A DNA stretch of 64,000 nt from Leclercia sp. S52 (GTDB lineage Bacteria; Pseudomonadota; Gammaproteobacteria; Enterobacterales; Enterobacteriaceae), in assembly GCF_039727615.1 (NCBI RefSeq), contig NZ_CP152474.1:1364001-1428000 (forward strand). The letters are read 5' to 3'. The translations under genes were made by a program, and so were the position numbers. Shown piece by piece: positions 1 to 10,245 of the stretch; within the stretch, counting starts at the first letter, position 1, and each line of letters opens with the position of its first letter. The notes beneath the pieces were generated by a model. It was not told the origin of the DNA, did not search any database, and was given only the letters and a program-made list of their open reading frames with translations.

Positions 1-330
1 CCTGGAAAAGGGCATCAAAAAGCGTTAAATTGCTCCCGATCAATCTGGTCGAAAAGTGGTAAATTCGCTATATATTGATCACCGTCGTAAAACGTAAAAC
101 ACTTTCAATAAAAACCTGTTTATTGTAAGGGTTTTGCAGCGTAATATATTTGCGGGATCAATTTCGGGTTTTTATTAACGTATCTGTAACCTTTCATCAT
201 GGCTTTTTCCTCCTGGGAAGATTAAGTTACGAAGAAAGGAAGCTGATAATTATTTGTATTGGGGCATGTGTGTGGATCTTTTCTAACGGATCCACTCCCG
301 GAGTCTTCATGCGATGAGCAAGGAGTCATG
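1..330 (+). promoter_or_regulatory. cydA upstream region, no gene
   Basis: This AT-rich leader precedes the cytochrome bd operon. In E. coli the cydA upstream region is controlled by ArcA and FNR. I see several AT-rich -10-like stretches, but no clean FNR palindrome that I would assign, so no operator is called. The cydA ribosome binding site is aaggag at about 319-324. Confidence 0.5.
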
Positions 331-1932
331 ATGTTAGATATAGTCGAACTGTCGCGCTTACAGTTTGCCTTGACCGCGATGTACCACTTCCTGTTTGTGC
401 CACTGACGCTCGGTATGGCGTTCCTGCTGGCCATTATGGAGACGGTCTACGTCCTTTCCGGCAAACAGATTTATAAAGATATGACCAAGTTCTGGGGCAA
501 GTTGTTTGGTATCAACTTTGCGCTGGGCGTGGCCACCGGTCTGACCATGGAGTTCCAGTTCGGGACTAACTGGTCTTACTATTCCCACTATGTCGGGGAT
601 ATCTTCGGTGCGCCGCTGGCCATTGAAGGTCTGATGGCCTTCTTCCTCGAATCCACCTTTGTAGGTCTGTTCTTCTTTGGCTGGGATCGTCTGGGTAAAG
701 TGCAGCATATGGCTGTCACCTGGCTGGTTGCGTTAGGCTCTAACCTGTCCGCGCTGTGGATCCTGGTGGCCAACGGCTGGATGCAGAACCCTATCGCGTC
801 TGATTTTAACTTCGAAACCATGCGTATGGAGATGGTCAGCTTCTCCGAGCTGGTGCTGAACCCGGTTGCTCAGGTGAAATTTGTTCACACCGTGGCGTCT
901 GGCTATGTCTGCGGCGCGATGTTCGTGCTGGGCATCAGCTCCTACTACATGCTGCGTGGTCGTGACTTCGCCTTTGCCAAGCGCTCCTTCGCCATCGCGG
1001 CGAGCTTCGGTATGGCGGCTATCCTCTCCGTAATCGTTCTGGGTGATGAATCCGGCTACGAGATGGGTGACGTGCAGAAAACCAAACTGGCAGCGATCGA
1101 AGCAGAGTGGGAAACCCAACCGGCTCCGGCAGCGTTCACCCTGTTTGGTATTCCCGATCAGGATGCCCAGGAAAACCACTTTGCTATTCAGATCCCTTAT
1201 GCGTTGGGCATCATCGCCACCCGCTCTGTGGATACGCCGGTTATCGGCCTGAAAGATCTGCTGGTGCAGCATGAAGAGCGTATCCGTAACGGGATGAAAG
1301 CTTACTCCCTGCTGGAGCAGCTGCGTTCCGGCTCTACCGATCAGTCCGTTCGCGATCAGTTCAACAACGTGAAAAAAGACCTCGGTTACGGCCTGCTGCT
1401 GAAACGCTATACCCCGAACGTCTCTGACGCGACGGAAGAGCAGATTCAGATGGCGACCAAAGACTCGATTCCACGCGTTGCGCCGCTGTACTTCGCGTTC
1501 CGTATCATGGTTGGCTGCGGCATCATCATGCTGTTGATCATTGCTGCCTCCTTCTGGTCGGTGATTCGTAACCGTATCGGTCAGCGTAAATGGCTGCTGC
1601 GTGCTGCGCTGTACGGCATGCCACTGCCGTGGATCGCCATCGAATCCGGCTGGTTTGTTGCGGAATACGGCCGTCAGCCGTGGGCTATCGGTGAGGTGCT
1701 GCCAACCGCGGTAGCGAACTCATCCCTGACCGCCGGGGATCTGATTTTCTCCATGCTGCTGATTTGTGGTCTGTATACCCTGTTCCTGGTGGCTGAACTG
1801 TTCCTGATGTTCAAGTTTGCGCGCCTTGGCCCAAGCAGCCTGAAAACCGGTCGCTACCACTATGAGCAGTCAACCGTTGCTTCTCAGTCCCACTACGAGC
1901 AGTCCACCGTGACTACTCAGCCGGCACGGTAA
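331..1932 (+). CDS. cydA: cytochrome bd-I ubiquinol oxidase subunit I
   Basis: Quinol-oxidising subunit of the high-affinity terminal oxidase in the inner membrane, carrying hemes b558, b595 and d. The protein is nearly collinear with E. coli CydA: the N-terminal [12 protein letters not shown], the quinol-binding Q-loop region around the [15 protein letters not shown] segment, and the ending TTQPAR are all visible. I chose ATG 331, downstream of an aaggag site; ATG 328 is an alternative. At about 533 residues it is roughly 11 longer than E. coli. The extra length comes from a near-repeat of HYEQSTV in the cytoplasmic tail. It heads cydABX-ybgE. Confidence 0.97.
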   Translation: MLDIVELSRLQFALTAMYHFLFVPLTLGMAFLLAIMETVYVLSGKQIYKDMTKFWGKLFGINFALGVATGLTMEFQFGTNWSYYSHYVGDIFGAPLAIEGLMAFFLESTFVGLFFFGWDRLGKVQHMAVTWLVALGSNLSALWILVANGWMQNPIASDFNFETMRMEMVSFSELVLNPVAQVKFVHTVASGYVCGAMFVLGISSYYMLRGRDFAFAKRSFAIAASFGMAAILSVIVLGDESGYEMGDVQKTKLAAIEAEWETQPAPAAFTLFGIPDQDAQENHFAIQIPYALGIIATRSVDTPVIGLKDLLVQHEERIRNGMKAYSLLEQLRSGSTDQSVRDQFNNVKKDLGYGLLLKRYTPNVSDATEEQIQMATKDSIPRVAPLYFAFRIMVGCGIIMLLIIAASFWSVIRNRIGQRKWLLRAALYGMPLPWIAIESGWFVAEYGRQPWAIGEVLPTAVANSSLTAGDLIFSMLLICGLYTLFLVAELFLMFKFARLGPSSLKTGRYHYEQSTVASQSHYEQSTVTTQPAR

Positions 1933-1947
1933 GACAGGAGTCGTCAA

Positions 1948-3088
1948 ATGATCGATTATGAAGTATTGCGTTTTATCTGGTGGCTGCTGGTCGGGATCTT
2001 ACTGATTGGTTTTGCGGTCACTGACGGTTTCGACATGGGGGTGGGCATGCTCACCCGCTTCCTCGGTCGTAATGATACCGAGCGTCGGATTATGATTAAC
2101 TCCATCGCCCCGCACTGGGACGGTAACCAGGTGTGGCTGATCACCGCAGGCGGCGCGCTGTTCGCTGCCTGGCCGATGGTCTACGCAGCTGCGTTCTCCG
2201 GCTTCTACGTGGCGATGATTCTGGTGCTGGCGTCCTTGTTCTTCCGTCCGGTCGGTTTTGACTACCGCTCGAAGATCGAAGACCCCCCGCTGGCGCAACA
2301 TGTGGGACTGGGGCATCTTCATCGGTAGCTTCGTGCCGCCGCTGGTGATCGGCGTGGCGTTCGGCAACCTGCTGCAGGGCGTGCCGTTCCACCTCGATGA
2401 ATATATGCGCCTTTACTACACCGGCAACTTCTTCCAGCTGCTGAACCCGTTCGGTCTGCTGGCGGGCGTGGTCAGTGTGGCGATGATCCTGACTCAGGGT
2501 GCCACCTACCTGCAGATGCGTACCGTGGGTGAACTGCACCTGCGTTCCCGCGCCGTTTCGCAGATTGCGGCTCTGGTGACCCTGGTCGGCTTCGCGCTGG
2601 CAGGGGTGTGGGTGATGTTCGGTATCGACGGTTACGTGGTGACCTCCGCGATTAACCATACCGCGCCGTCTAACCCGCTGACCAAAGAAGTGGCTCGTCA
2701 GGCAGGCGCCTGGCTGGTGAACTTCAATAACACACCGATTCTGTGGGCTATTCCGGCCCTGGGCGTGGTGCTGCCGCTGCTGACCCTGCTGACTTCCCGC
2801 ATGGAAAAAGGCGCATGGGCATTCGTCTTCTCTTCACTGACGCTGGCGTGCATCATCCTGACGGCCGGTATCGCGATGTTCCCGTTCGTGATGCCATCCA
2901 GCACCATGATGAATGCGAGTCTGACGATGTGGGATTCCACCTCCAGTCAGATGACCCTGAACCTGATGACGTTTGTGGCTGCCGTGTTCGTACCGATCAT
3001 CCTGGCTTACACCACCTGGTGTTACTGGAAAATGTACGGTCGTATCACGAAAGAACATATCGAAAGCAATACTCACTCTATGTATTAA
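1948..3088 (+). CDS. cydB: cytochrome bd-I ubiquinol oxidase subunit II (frame break in C run)
   Basis: Second large integral membrane subunit of cytochrome bd-I. The N-terminal part ([16 protein letters not shown]) and the C-terminal part lie in different frames. The switch falls at the six-C run 2283-2288. Removing one C restores continuous coding through [15 protein letters not shown] and gives 379 residues, the E. coli length. It sits 15 nt after cydA and before cydX. The break is more likely a base-calling error than a pseudogene because no other lesion is present and the rest is well conserved. Confidence 0.93.
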
Positions 3089-3102
3089 GGAAGGAGCTGA
3101 AT

Positions 3103-3216
3103 ATGTGGTATTTCGCATGGATTTTAGGAACGCTTCTTGCCTGTGCATTTGGTGTGATTACCGCCCTGGCGCTTGAGCACGTTGAAGCGTCCAAAGCCGG
3201 TGAAGAAAAACACTGA
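3103..3216 (+). CDS. cydX: cytochrome bd-I small subunit CydX
   Basis: A 37-residue single-span membrane protein, MWYFAWILGTLL..., needed for stability and activity of cytochrome bd-I. It has one hydrophobic helix and a short charged tail (HVEASKAGEEKH), and matches E. coli CydX in length and sequence. An aaggag ribosome binding site precedes the ATG. Its stop overlaps the ybgE start by one base, consistent with translational coupling in the cyd operon. Confidence 0.95.
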   Translation: MWYFAWILGTLLACAFGVITALALEHVEASKAGEEKH

Positions 3217-3500
3217 TGATCGCGTATCTCTACGGGATCATGGACAAGCGCCCGCTCCGGGCGCTTTCCTTAGTGATGGCCTTGCTGCTGGCAGGTTGCA
3301 TCTTCTGGGACCCGTCGCGCTTTGCGGCGAAGACCAGCGAGCTTGAAATCTGGCACGGTTTTCTCATCATATGGGCGGTGTGCGCTGGGGTGATCCACGG
3401 CGTCGGCTTTCGGCCGAAAGCCGTACACTGGCAGGGCATCTTCTGCCCGCTGATCGCTGATGTGGTGCTTCTTGTCGGCCTGATTTTCTTTTTCAACTGA
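3216..3500 (+). CDS. ybgE: cyd operon membrane protein YbgE
   Basis: A 94-residue inner-membrane protein with about three hydrophobic segments (LSLVMALLLAGCIFW, FLIIWAVCAGVIHG, LIADVVLLVGLIFFF). It corresponds to E. coli YbgE (97 residues), whose gene travels with cydABX; its biochemical role is not established. The start codon overlaps the cydX stop. It is the last gene of the operon and is followed by a hairpin. Confidence 0.9.
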   Translation: MIAYLYGIMDKRPLRALSLVMALLLAGCIFWDPSRFAAKTSELEIWHGFLIIWAVCAGVIHGVGFRPKAVHWQGIFCPLIADVVLLVGLIFFFN

Positions 3501-3516
3501 ATAAGAACTATCCGTT

Positions 3517-3549
3517 AATATTATGGGCTTACCCTGGCCCATAAATATT
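3517..3549 (+). terminator. hairpin downstream of ybgE
   Basis: The dyad AATATT-ATGGGC, 8-nt loop, GCCCAT-(A)-AATATT lies just after ybgE. A clear uridine run is lacking, so it may be an attenuating or RNA-stabilising hairpin rather than a strong terminator. Confidence 0.5.
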
Positions 3550-3648
3550 TACTCTCCGTTTACCTTCCCCCATTCCAAACCACCATTCCCGCGCGTATAG
3601 TAACGACGTTTAAAAGCTCTTACTCTTTTTGTATTACCGGGATGTAAA

Positions 3649-4742
<1,094 letters not shown>

Positions 4743-4745
4743 ACC

Positions 4746-5174
4746 ATGGCCAGACAGCGTGGACGGGGTCGTCGCGAACTAAAGTCCGAAATCAACATTG
4801 TACCGCTGCTGGACGTGCTGCTGGTGCTGCTGCTGATCTTTATGGCCACAGCACCCATCATTACCCAGAGCGTTGAGGTTGATCTGCCGGACGCGACAGA
4901 ATCTCAGGCTGTAAGCACCAATGACGATCCACCGGTCATCATTGAGGTATCCGGAGTAGGGCAGTACAGCGTGGTGGTTGAAAAGGATCGTCTCGATCAG
5001 CTGCCGCCGGAGCAGGTCATTGCCGAAGCGCAACGGCGTCTGCAGTCCAATCCGAAAACGGTCTTCTTAATCGGTGGTGCGAAAGACGTGCCTTACGATG
5101 AAATAATAAAAGCGCTGAACCTGTTGCATAGCGCGGGCGTTAAGTCAGTCGGCTTGATGACGCAGCCTATTTGA
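4746..5174 (+). CDS. tolR: Tol-Pal system subunit TolR
   Basis: ExbD/TolR family protein of 142 residues with one N-terminal transmembrane helix (NIVPLLDVLLVLLLIFMATA), which carries the conserved Asp required for proton coupling, followed by a periplasmic domain. It lies three bases after tolQ and precedes tolA. Length and sequence match E. coli TolR. Confidence 0.97.
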   Translation: MARQRGRGRRELKSEINIVPLLDVLLVLLLIFMATAPIITQSVEVDLPDATESQAVSTNDDPPVIIEVSGVGQYSVVVEKDRLDQLPPEQVIAEAQRRLQSNPKTVFLIGGAKDVPYDEIIKALNLLHSAGVKSVGLMTQPI

Positions 5175-5211
5175 TCATCTGCGTACACAACAGAGTTTTT
5201 GGGAACCCATA

Positions 5212-6558
5212 GTGTCAAAGGCAACCGAACAAAACGATAAGCTTAAGCGGGCGATCATTATCTCGGCGGTGCTGCATGTCATTCTTTTTGCAGCACTGAT
5301 CTGGAGTTCGTTCGATGAGCATCTCGATACCGCTGCCGGCGGTGGGGGAGGTTCATCCATCGATGCCGTGATGGTCGATCCCGGCGCGGTGGTGCAAAAC
5401 TATAACCGCCAGCAGCAACAGCAGGCGAGTGCAAAACGTGCTGAAGAGCAACGCGAAAAACAGGCGCAACAGCAGGCGGAAGAGCTGCGTGAAAAGCAGG
5501 CCGCCGAGCAGGAACGTCTGAAGCAGCTTGAGAAAGAACGTCTGCAGGCGCAGGAAGCAGCTAAAGAGCAGGCGGAGCAGCAGAAACAGGCTGAGGCCGC
5601 AGCGAAGCAAGCGCAGGAAAAACAGAAGCAGGCGGAAGAGGCAGCAGCCAAAGCCGCAGCGGATGCCAAAGCGCAGGCCGATGCTCAGGCGAAACAAGCT
5701 GCTGAGGCGGCAAAACAAGCCGCGGATGCCGCTGCATTAGCCGCGAAAAAAGCCGCTGCCGATGCGCAAAAACAGGCGGAAGCCGAAGCAGCGAAAGCCG
5801 CTGCGGATGCGAAGAAGAAAGTAGAAGCCGAAGCTGCGAAGAAAGCCGCTGCCGACGCGCAGAAAAAAGCGGAAGCTGAAGCTGCCAAACAGGCAGCCCA
5901 GGAAGCCGAGAAGAAAGCGGCTGCCGAAGCAGCTAAAAAGGCCGCTGCAGCTGAAAAAGCCGCAGCAGAGAAAGCTGCTGCCGCAGAAAAAGCCGCTGCT
6001 GAGAAGAAAGCTGCTGCTGCAGAAAAAGCCGCCGCCGATAAAAAAGCCGCTGCCGAAAAAGCGGCTGCAGAGAAGAAGGCCGCTGCCGATAAAGCTGCTG
6101 CTGACAAAGCTGCCGCCGCGAAAGCTGCAGCAGCGAAAAAAGCCGCCGCGGAAAAAGCAGCCGCTTCGGACGTTGACGACCTGTTCGGCGATTTGAGCTC
6201 AGGTAAGAATGCGCCGAAATCGGGGGGGGCAAAAGGTAACGGCCAGCCGGCAAAAGATAGCGGAACAAGTGGTGCGAATGGTGGTGCATCAGGTGCTGAT
6301 ATTAGTGCCTATGCTTCGCAAATCCGTAACGCCATTCAGAGCCGCTTATACGGCGCTGACCTCTACGCCGGTAAATCCTGTGTGCTGCATATCAAGCTAG
6401 CACCAGACGGTTTGCTGCTGGATGTGAGTGAGGAAGGCGGCGATCCTGCGTTGTGTCAGGCTGCCCTGACGGCAGCTAAAACTGCCAGAATTCCTAAACC
6501 GCCTAGCCAGGCTGTTTATGAAAAAGTAAAAGATGCCAAACTGGACTTCAAACTGTAG
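5212..6558 (+). CDS. tolA: Tol-Pal system protein TolA
   Basis: Spans the periplasm between TolQR and Pal/TolB. Domain I is a single transmembrane helix (IIISAVLHVILFAALIW, residues about 14-30). Domain II is a very long Ala/Lys/Glu/Gln-rich helix full of KAAAE and KKAAA repeats (about residues 60-320). Domain III is the globular C-terminal domain with the disulphide-region motif GKSCVLHIKL. At 448 residues it is longer than E. coli TolA (421); the excess is in the repetitive helix. The GTG start matches E. coli. An eight-G run at 6222-6229 is in frame. Confidence 0.95.
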   Translation: MSKATEQNDKLKRAIIISAVLHVILFAALIWSSFDEHLDTAAGGGGGSSIDAVMVDPGAVVQNYNRQQQQQASAKRAEEQREKQAQQQAEELREKQAAEQERLKQLEKERLQAQEAAKEQAEQQKQAEAAAKQAQEKQKQAEEAAAKAAADAKAQADAQAKQAAEAAKQAADAAALAAKKAAADAQKQAEAEAAKAAADAKKKVEAEAAKKAAADAQKKAEAEAAKQAAQEAEKKAAAEAAKKAAAAEKAAAEKAAAAEKAAAEKKAAAAEKAAADKKAAAEKAAAEKKAAADKAAADKAAAAKAAAAKKAAAEKAAASDVDDLFGDLSSGKNAPKSGGAKGNGQPAKDSGTSGANGGASGADISAYASQIRNAIQSRLYGADLYAGKSCVLHIKLAPDGLLLDVSEEGGDPALCQAALTAAKTARIPKPPSQAVYEKVKDAKLDFKL

Positions 6559-6686
6559 CGTTTTTCCCGCTAAAGTTGGCAAAACAGTCTAAGTTTGAGG
6601 CTGTAGATTGGTAGTTTTGTTTATTTGGGTTTGTTAACATTCTGCTAAATTATCGCGGGTAAGGTTACCCGGATATGGGAGACATG

Positions 6687-7980
6687 ATGAAGCAGGCATT
6701 ACGTGTAGCAGTAGGTTTCTTTATGCTGTGGGCAGCTGTGCTGCACGCAGAAGTGCGTATCGAGATCACCCAGGGGGGTGGACTCGGCACGTCCGATTGG
6801 CGTGGTTCCGTTCCAGTGGAAAGGGCCGGGCGCTGCGCCGGAAGATGTGGGTGGCATTGTTGCTGCTGACCTGCGCAACAGCGGTAAATTCAACCCCTTA
6901 GATCGTTCTCGTCTGCCACAGCAGCCGGGCACTGCGGCTGAGCTGCAGCCGGCGGCATGGTCTGCGCTGGGTATTGATGCCGTGGTCGTGGGTCAGGTTA
7001 CCCCTAACCCGGACGGCGGTTATACCGTGGCTTACCAGCTGGTTGATACCGGCGGCGCACCGGGTACCGTGCTGGCACAGAACACCTACAAGGTGAATAA
7101 GCAGTGGCTGCGTTATGCGGGCCACACCGCGAGTGATGAAGTGTTTGAGAAGCTGACCAGCATCAAAGGCGCATTCCGCACCCGTATCGCTTATGTTGTG
7201 CAGACCAACGGCGGCCAGTTCCCGTATGAGCTGCGCGTTTCTGACTACGATGGCTACAACCAGTTCACCGTTCACCGTTCACCGCAGCCGCTGATGTCAC
7301 CGGCCTGGTCACCGGACGGTTCTAAGCTGGCGTACGTGACCTTCGAAAGCGGTCGTTCAGCGCTGGTTATCCAGACCCTGTCTAACGGCGCGGTGCGTCA
7401 GGTTGCCTCCTTCCCACGTCACAACGGTGCACCGGCATTCTCTCCGGACGGTTCTAAACTGGCATTTGCCCTGTCTAAAACCGGTAGCCTGAACCTGTAC
7501 GTGATGGATATCGGTTCCGGCCAGATCCGTCAGGTCACCGACGGTCGCAGCAACAACACCGAACCAACCTGGTTCCCGGATAGCCAGAACCTGGCCTTTA
7601 CCTCTGACCAGGCGGGTCGTCCACAGGTTTATAAAGTTAATGTTAACGGCGGTGCACCGCAGCGTATCACCTGGGAAGGTTCACAGAACCAGGACGCGGA
7701 CGTCAGCGCTGATGGCAAGTTTATGGTAATGGTTAGCTCGGCCGGCGGTCAGCAGCACATTGCCAAACAAGATCTGGGCGGGGGTGGCGTGCAAGTTCTG
7801 TCGTCAACTTTCCTGGATGAAACGCCAAGTCTGGCACCTAACGGCACTATGGTTATCTACAGCTCTTCTCAGGGGATGGGATCCGTGCTGAATCTGGTTT
7901 CTACCGATGGGCGTTTCAAAGCGCGTATTCCGGCAACTGATGGACAGGTAAAATCACCTGCCTGGTCGCCGTACCTGTAA
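6687..7980 (+). CDS. tolB: Tol-Pal system beta-propeller protein TolB (frame break in G run)
   Basis: Periplasmic protein with an N-terminal signal peptide ([21 protein letters not shown]), a small N-terminal domain and a C-terminal six-bladed beta-propeller with repeated SPDGSKLA(F/Y) motifs. It interacts with Pal, TolA and Lpp. The frame changes at the six-G run 6773-6778. Deleting one G yields [19 protein letters not shown] and a 430-residue protein, the E. coli length. Codon use and the rest of the protein are intact, so an artefact is favoured. Confidence 0.93.
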
Positions 7981-7990
7981 TAATAATTAA

Positions 7991-8536
<546 letters not shown>

Positions 8537-8545
8537 GAGAATTGC

Positions 8546-9340
8546 ATGAGCAGTAACTTCAGACATCATCTGTTGAGTCTGTCGTTACTGGTTGGTATAG
8601 CGGCCCCCTGGGCCGCTTTTGCTCAGGCACCAATCAGTAGTGTCGGCTCAGGCTCGGTAGAAGACCGGGTCACCCAACTCGAGCGTATTTCTAATGCTCA
8701 CAGCCAGCTTTTAACCCAACTTCAGCAGCAGCTCTCTGACAACCAGGCCGATATTGACTCACTCCGTGGACAGATCCAGGAAAGCCAGTATCAGCTCAAT
8801 CAGGTTGTGGAGCGTCAGAAGCAGATCCTGCTACAGATGGATAGCCTGAACAGTGGCGGCGCAGCAGCGCAGCCAGCCGCAGGCGATCAATCCGGTGCAG
8901 CTGGTGCCACGGCAACGCCGCAGGCTGACGCGTCAGCCTCAACAGGCGCGCCTGTACAGAGCGGTGATGCGAATACTGATTACAATGCGGCGATAGCCCT
9001 GGTGCAGGATAGTTCGCGCCAGGACGAGGCGATGGCGGCGTTTCAGAACTTCGTGAAGAAATACCCTGATTCCACCTATCAGCCCAATGCGAACTATTGG
9101 CTGGGACAGTTGAATTACAACAAGGGTAAAAAAGACGACGCGGCATTCTATTTTGCCTCCGTGGTAAAAAATTACCCGAAATCACCGAAAGCCCCTGACG
9201 CGATGTACAAGGTCGGGGTGATCATGCAGGACAAAGGCGACACCGCGAAAGCGAAGGCCGTCTTCCAGCAGGTGGTCACTAAGTTCCCGGGCACCGAAGG
9301 TGCAAAACAAGCGCAAAAACGTCTTGCTGCGATGGGATGA
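8546..9340 (+). CDS. cpoB: cell division coordinator CpoB
   Basis: Periplasmic protein of 264 residues that coordinates Tol function with PBP1B-LpoB peptidoglycan synthesis during constriction. Visible features are an N-terminal signal peptide (LLSLSLLVGIAAPWAAFAQA), a coiled-coil trimerisation region (VTQLERISNAHSQLLTQLQQ), an Ala/Gln/Gly linker, and C-terminal TPR repeats (YNAAIALVQDSSRQDEA onward). It is the last gene of the tol-pal cluster and was formerly ybgF. Confidence 0.95.
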   Translation: MSSNFRHHLLSLSLLVGIAAPWAAFAQAPISSVGSGSVEDRVTQLERISNAHSQLLTQLQQQLSDNQADIDSLRGQIQESQYQLNQVVERQKQILLQMDSLNSGGAAAQPAAGDQSGAAGATATPQADASASTGAPVQSGDANTDYNAAIALVQDSSRQDEAMAAFQNFVKKYPDSTYQPNANYWLGQLNYNKGKKDDAAFYFASVVKNYPKSPKAPDAMYKVGVIMQDKGDTAKAKAVFQQVVTKFPGTEGAKQAQKRLAAMG

Positions 9341-9349
9341 TTGCCGGTT

Positions 9350-9375
9350 GACCAGAAATCGTGTTTTTTCTGGTC
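9350..9375 (+). terminator. hairpin after cpoB
   Basis: GACCAGAA and TTCTGGTC form an 8-bp stem with a T-rich loop just after cpoB and before the tRNA promoter. It is a likely terminator of the tol-pal transcript. Confidence 0.55.
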
Positions 9376-9423
9376 TTGCCGCATACTTCCTAAGCAGTTA
9401 AGTGATATTCATCAAAATATTAG

Positions 9424-9451
9424 TTGCGCAGAATTCTTAAATCAGTAATAT
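9424..9451 (+). promoter_or_regulatory. promoter of the tRNA operon
   Basis: TTGCGC (9424-9429), 16-nt spacer, TAATAT (9446-9451), followed by a GC-rich discriminator (gccgccg). This is the arrangement expected for a stringently controlled stable-RNA promoter about 50 bp upstream of the first tRNA-Lys. Confidence 0.6.
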
Positions 9452-9502
9452 ATGCCGCCGTTGCCAAGGGATATCAAACAGCCCAAAAGCAGCCAAAATA
9501 GT

Positions 9503-9578
9503 GGGTCGTTAGCTCAGTTGGTAGAGCAGTTGACTTTTAATCAATTGGTCGCAGGTTCGAATCCTGCACGACCCACCA
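9503..9578 (+). tRNA. lysT: tRNA-Lys(UUU)
   Basis: 76-nt cloverleaf starting GGGTCGTTAGCTCAG, anticodon TTT in GACTTTTAATC, T-loop GGTTCGAATCC, encoded CCA. First of four copies that look identical in the operon, which corresponds to the E. coli lysT-valT-lysW cluster. Confidence 0.97.
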
Positions 9579-9605
9579 CTTAAAGCAGTTCCGGTAGTAC
9601 AGAGT

Positions 9606-9682
9606 GGGTGATTAGCTCAGTTGGTAGAGCATCTCCTTTACACGGAGGGGGGTCGGCGGTTCGAGCCCGTCATCACCCACCA
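9606..9682 (+). tRNA. valT: tRNA-Val(UAC), one base long
   Basis: Cloverleaf beginning GGGTGATTAGCTCAG with anticodon TAC and encoded CCA. The length is 77 nt instead of 76. The extra base lies in the six-G run 9647-9652, so the variable loop reads GGGGTC rather than GGGTC. The rest is canonical. Probably the same one-base homopolymer error seen in the protein genes. Confidence 0.92.
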
Positions 9683-9685
9683 CTC

Positions 9686-9761
9686 GGGTCGTTAGCTCAG
9701 TTGGTAGAGCAGTTGACTTTTAATCAATTGGTCGCAGGTTCGAATCCTGCACGACCCACCA
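9686..9761 (+). tRNA. tRNA-Lys(UUU)
   Basis: 76-nt copy of the first tRNA-Lys, three bases after tRNA-Val. Anticodon TTT, encoded CCA. Confidence 0.97.
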
Positions 9762-9801
9762 ATTTTATTGGTCCGAGTGATAATTCAGGCAACACCCGAA
9801 T

Positions 9802-9877
9802 GGGTCGTTAGCTCAGTTGGTAGAGCAGTTGACTTTTAATCAATTGGTCGCAGGTTCGAATCCTGCACGACCCACCA
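9802..9877 (+). tRNA. tRNA-Lys(UUU)
   Basis: Third 76-nt tRNA-Lys copy with anticodon TTT and encoded CCA, separated from the previous one by 40 nt. Confidence 0.97.
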
Positions 9878-9908
9878 GCCTGAATAAAATTGAAGTAAAT
9901 CCCGCAAG

Positions 9909-9984
9909 GGGTCGTTAGCTCAGTTGGTAGAGCAGTTGACTTTTAATCAATTGGTCGCAGGTTCGAATCCTGCACGACCCACCA
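9909..9984 (+). tRNA. tRNA-Lys(UUU)
   Basis: Fourth 76-nt tRNA-Lys copy with anticodon TTT and encoded CCA; last complete tRNA of the operon. Confidence 0.97.
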
Positions 9985-10065
9985 ATTTAACATCGTGTTC
10001 AGATGTTAAACGTGAAGGATAACGTTGCGTCAGCAACGGCCCGTAGGGCGAGGCGAAGCCGAGTC

Positions 10066-10085
10066 ATCCTGCACGACCCACCAAT
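10066..10085 (+). repeat. orphan 3' end of a tRNA-Lys
   Basis: The sequence atcctgcacgacccaccaat repeats the T-arm, acceptor 3' half and CCA of the preceding tRNA-Lys without the rest of the tRNA. It lies about 100 bp downstream. I recall a similar tail in the E. coli lys tRNA operon, so it is probably an old duplication remnant. Confidence 0.8.
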
Positions 10086-10087
10086 GT

Positions 10088-10114
10088 AAAAAGGCGCCCT
10101 AAAGGCGCCTTTTT
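10088..10114 (+). terminator. terminator of the tRNA operon
   Basis: AGGCGCC and GGCGCCT form a GC-rich stem preceded by A5 and followed by T5: an intrinsic terminator right after the tRNA fragment. Confidence 0.85.
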
Positions 10115-10155
10115 GCTATCCAGTCCGATGACATTTCTCTCCAGATTCGCTATCT

Positions 10156-10173
10156 TGTTTAGTATACAAAACA
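10156..10173 (+). promoter_or_regulatory. NadR operator upstream of nadA
   Basis: TGTTTA-gtatac-AAAACA matches the 18-bp NadR box (TGTTTA-N6-TAAACA) at all but one position. It lies about 70 bp upstream of nadA, where NadR represses NAD synthesis genes when NAD is plentiful. Confidence 0.8.
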
Positions 10174-10245
10174 TAATCGCCGTCCATTTTGCTATGTCGC
10201 GCAAAATAAAGGTGGTTTGTTAAGCCAGTAAAACGAGAAGCCAAA

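Noticed and set aside
1948..3088. cydB, tolB, galK, modE, hutH and bioF as true pseudogenes.
   Set aside because: Each has only one +1 change in a homopolymer and is otherwise conserved; simultaneous loss is far less likely than base-calling error.
6222..6229. Eight-G run in tolA as another frame break.
   Set aside because: The reading frame continues correctly through it into the conserved TolA domain III, so no correction is needed.
9503..9984. The repeated tRNA units as a CRISPR or tandem repeat array.
   Set aside because: The repeats are full tRNA genes with encoded CCA and irregular spacing; no CRISPR array is present in the window.
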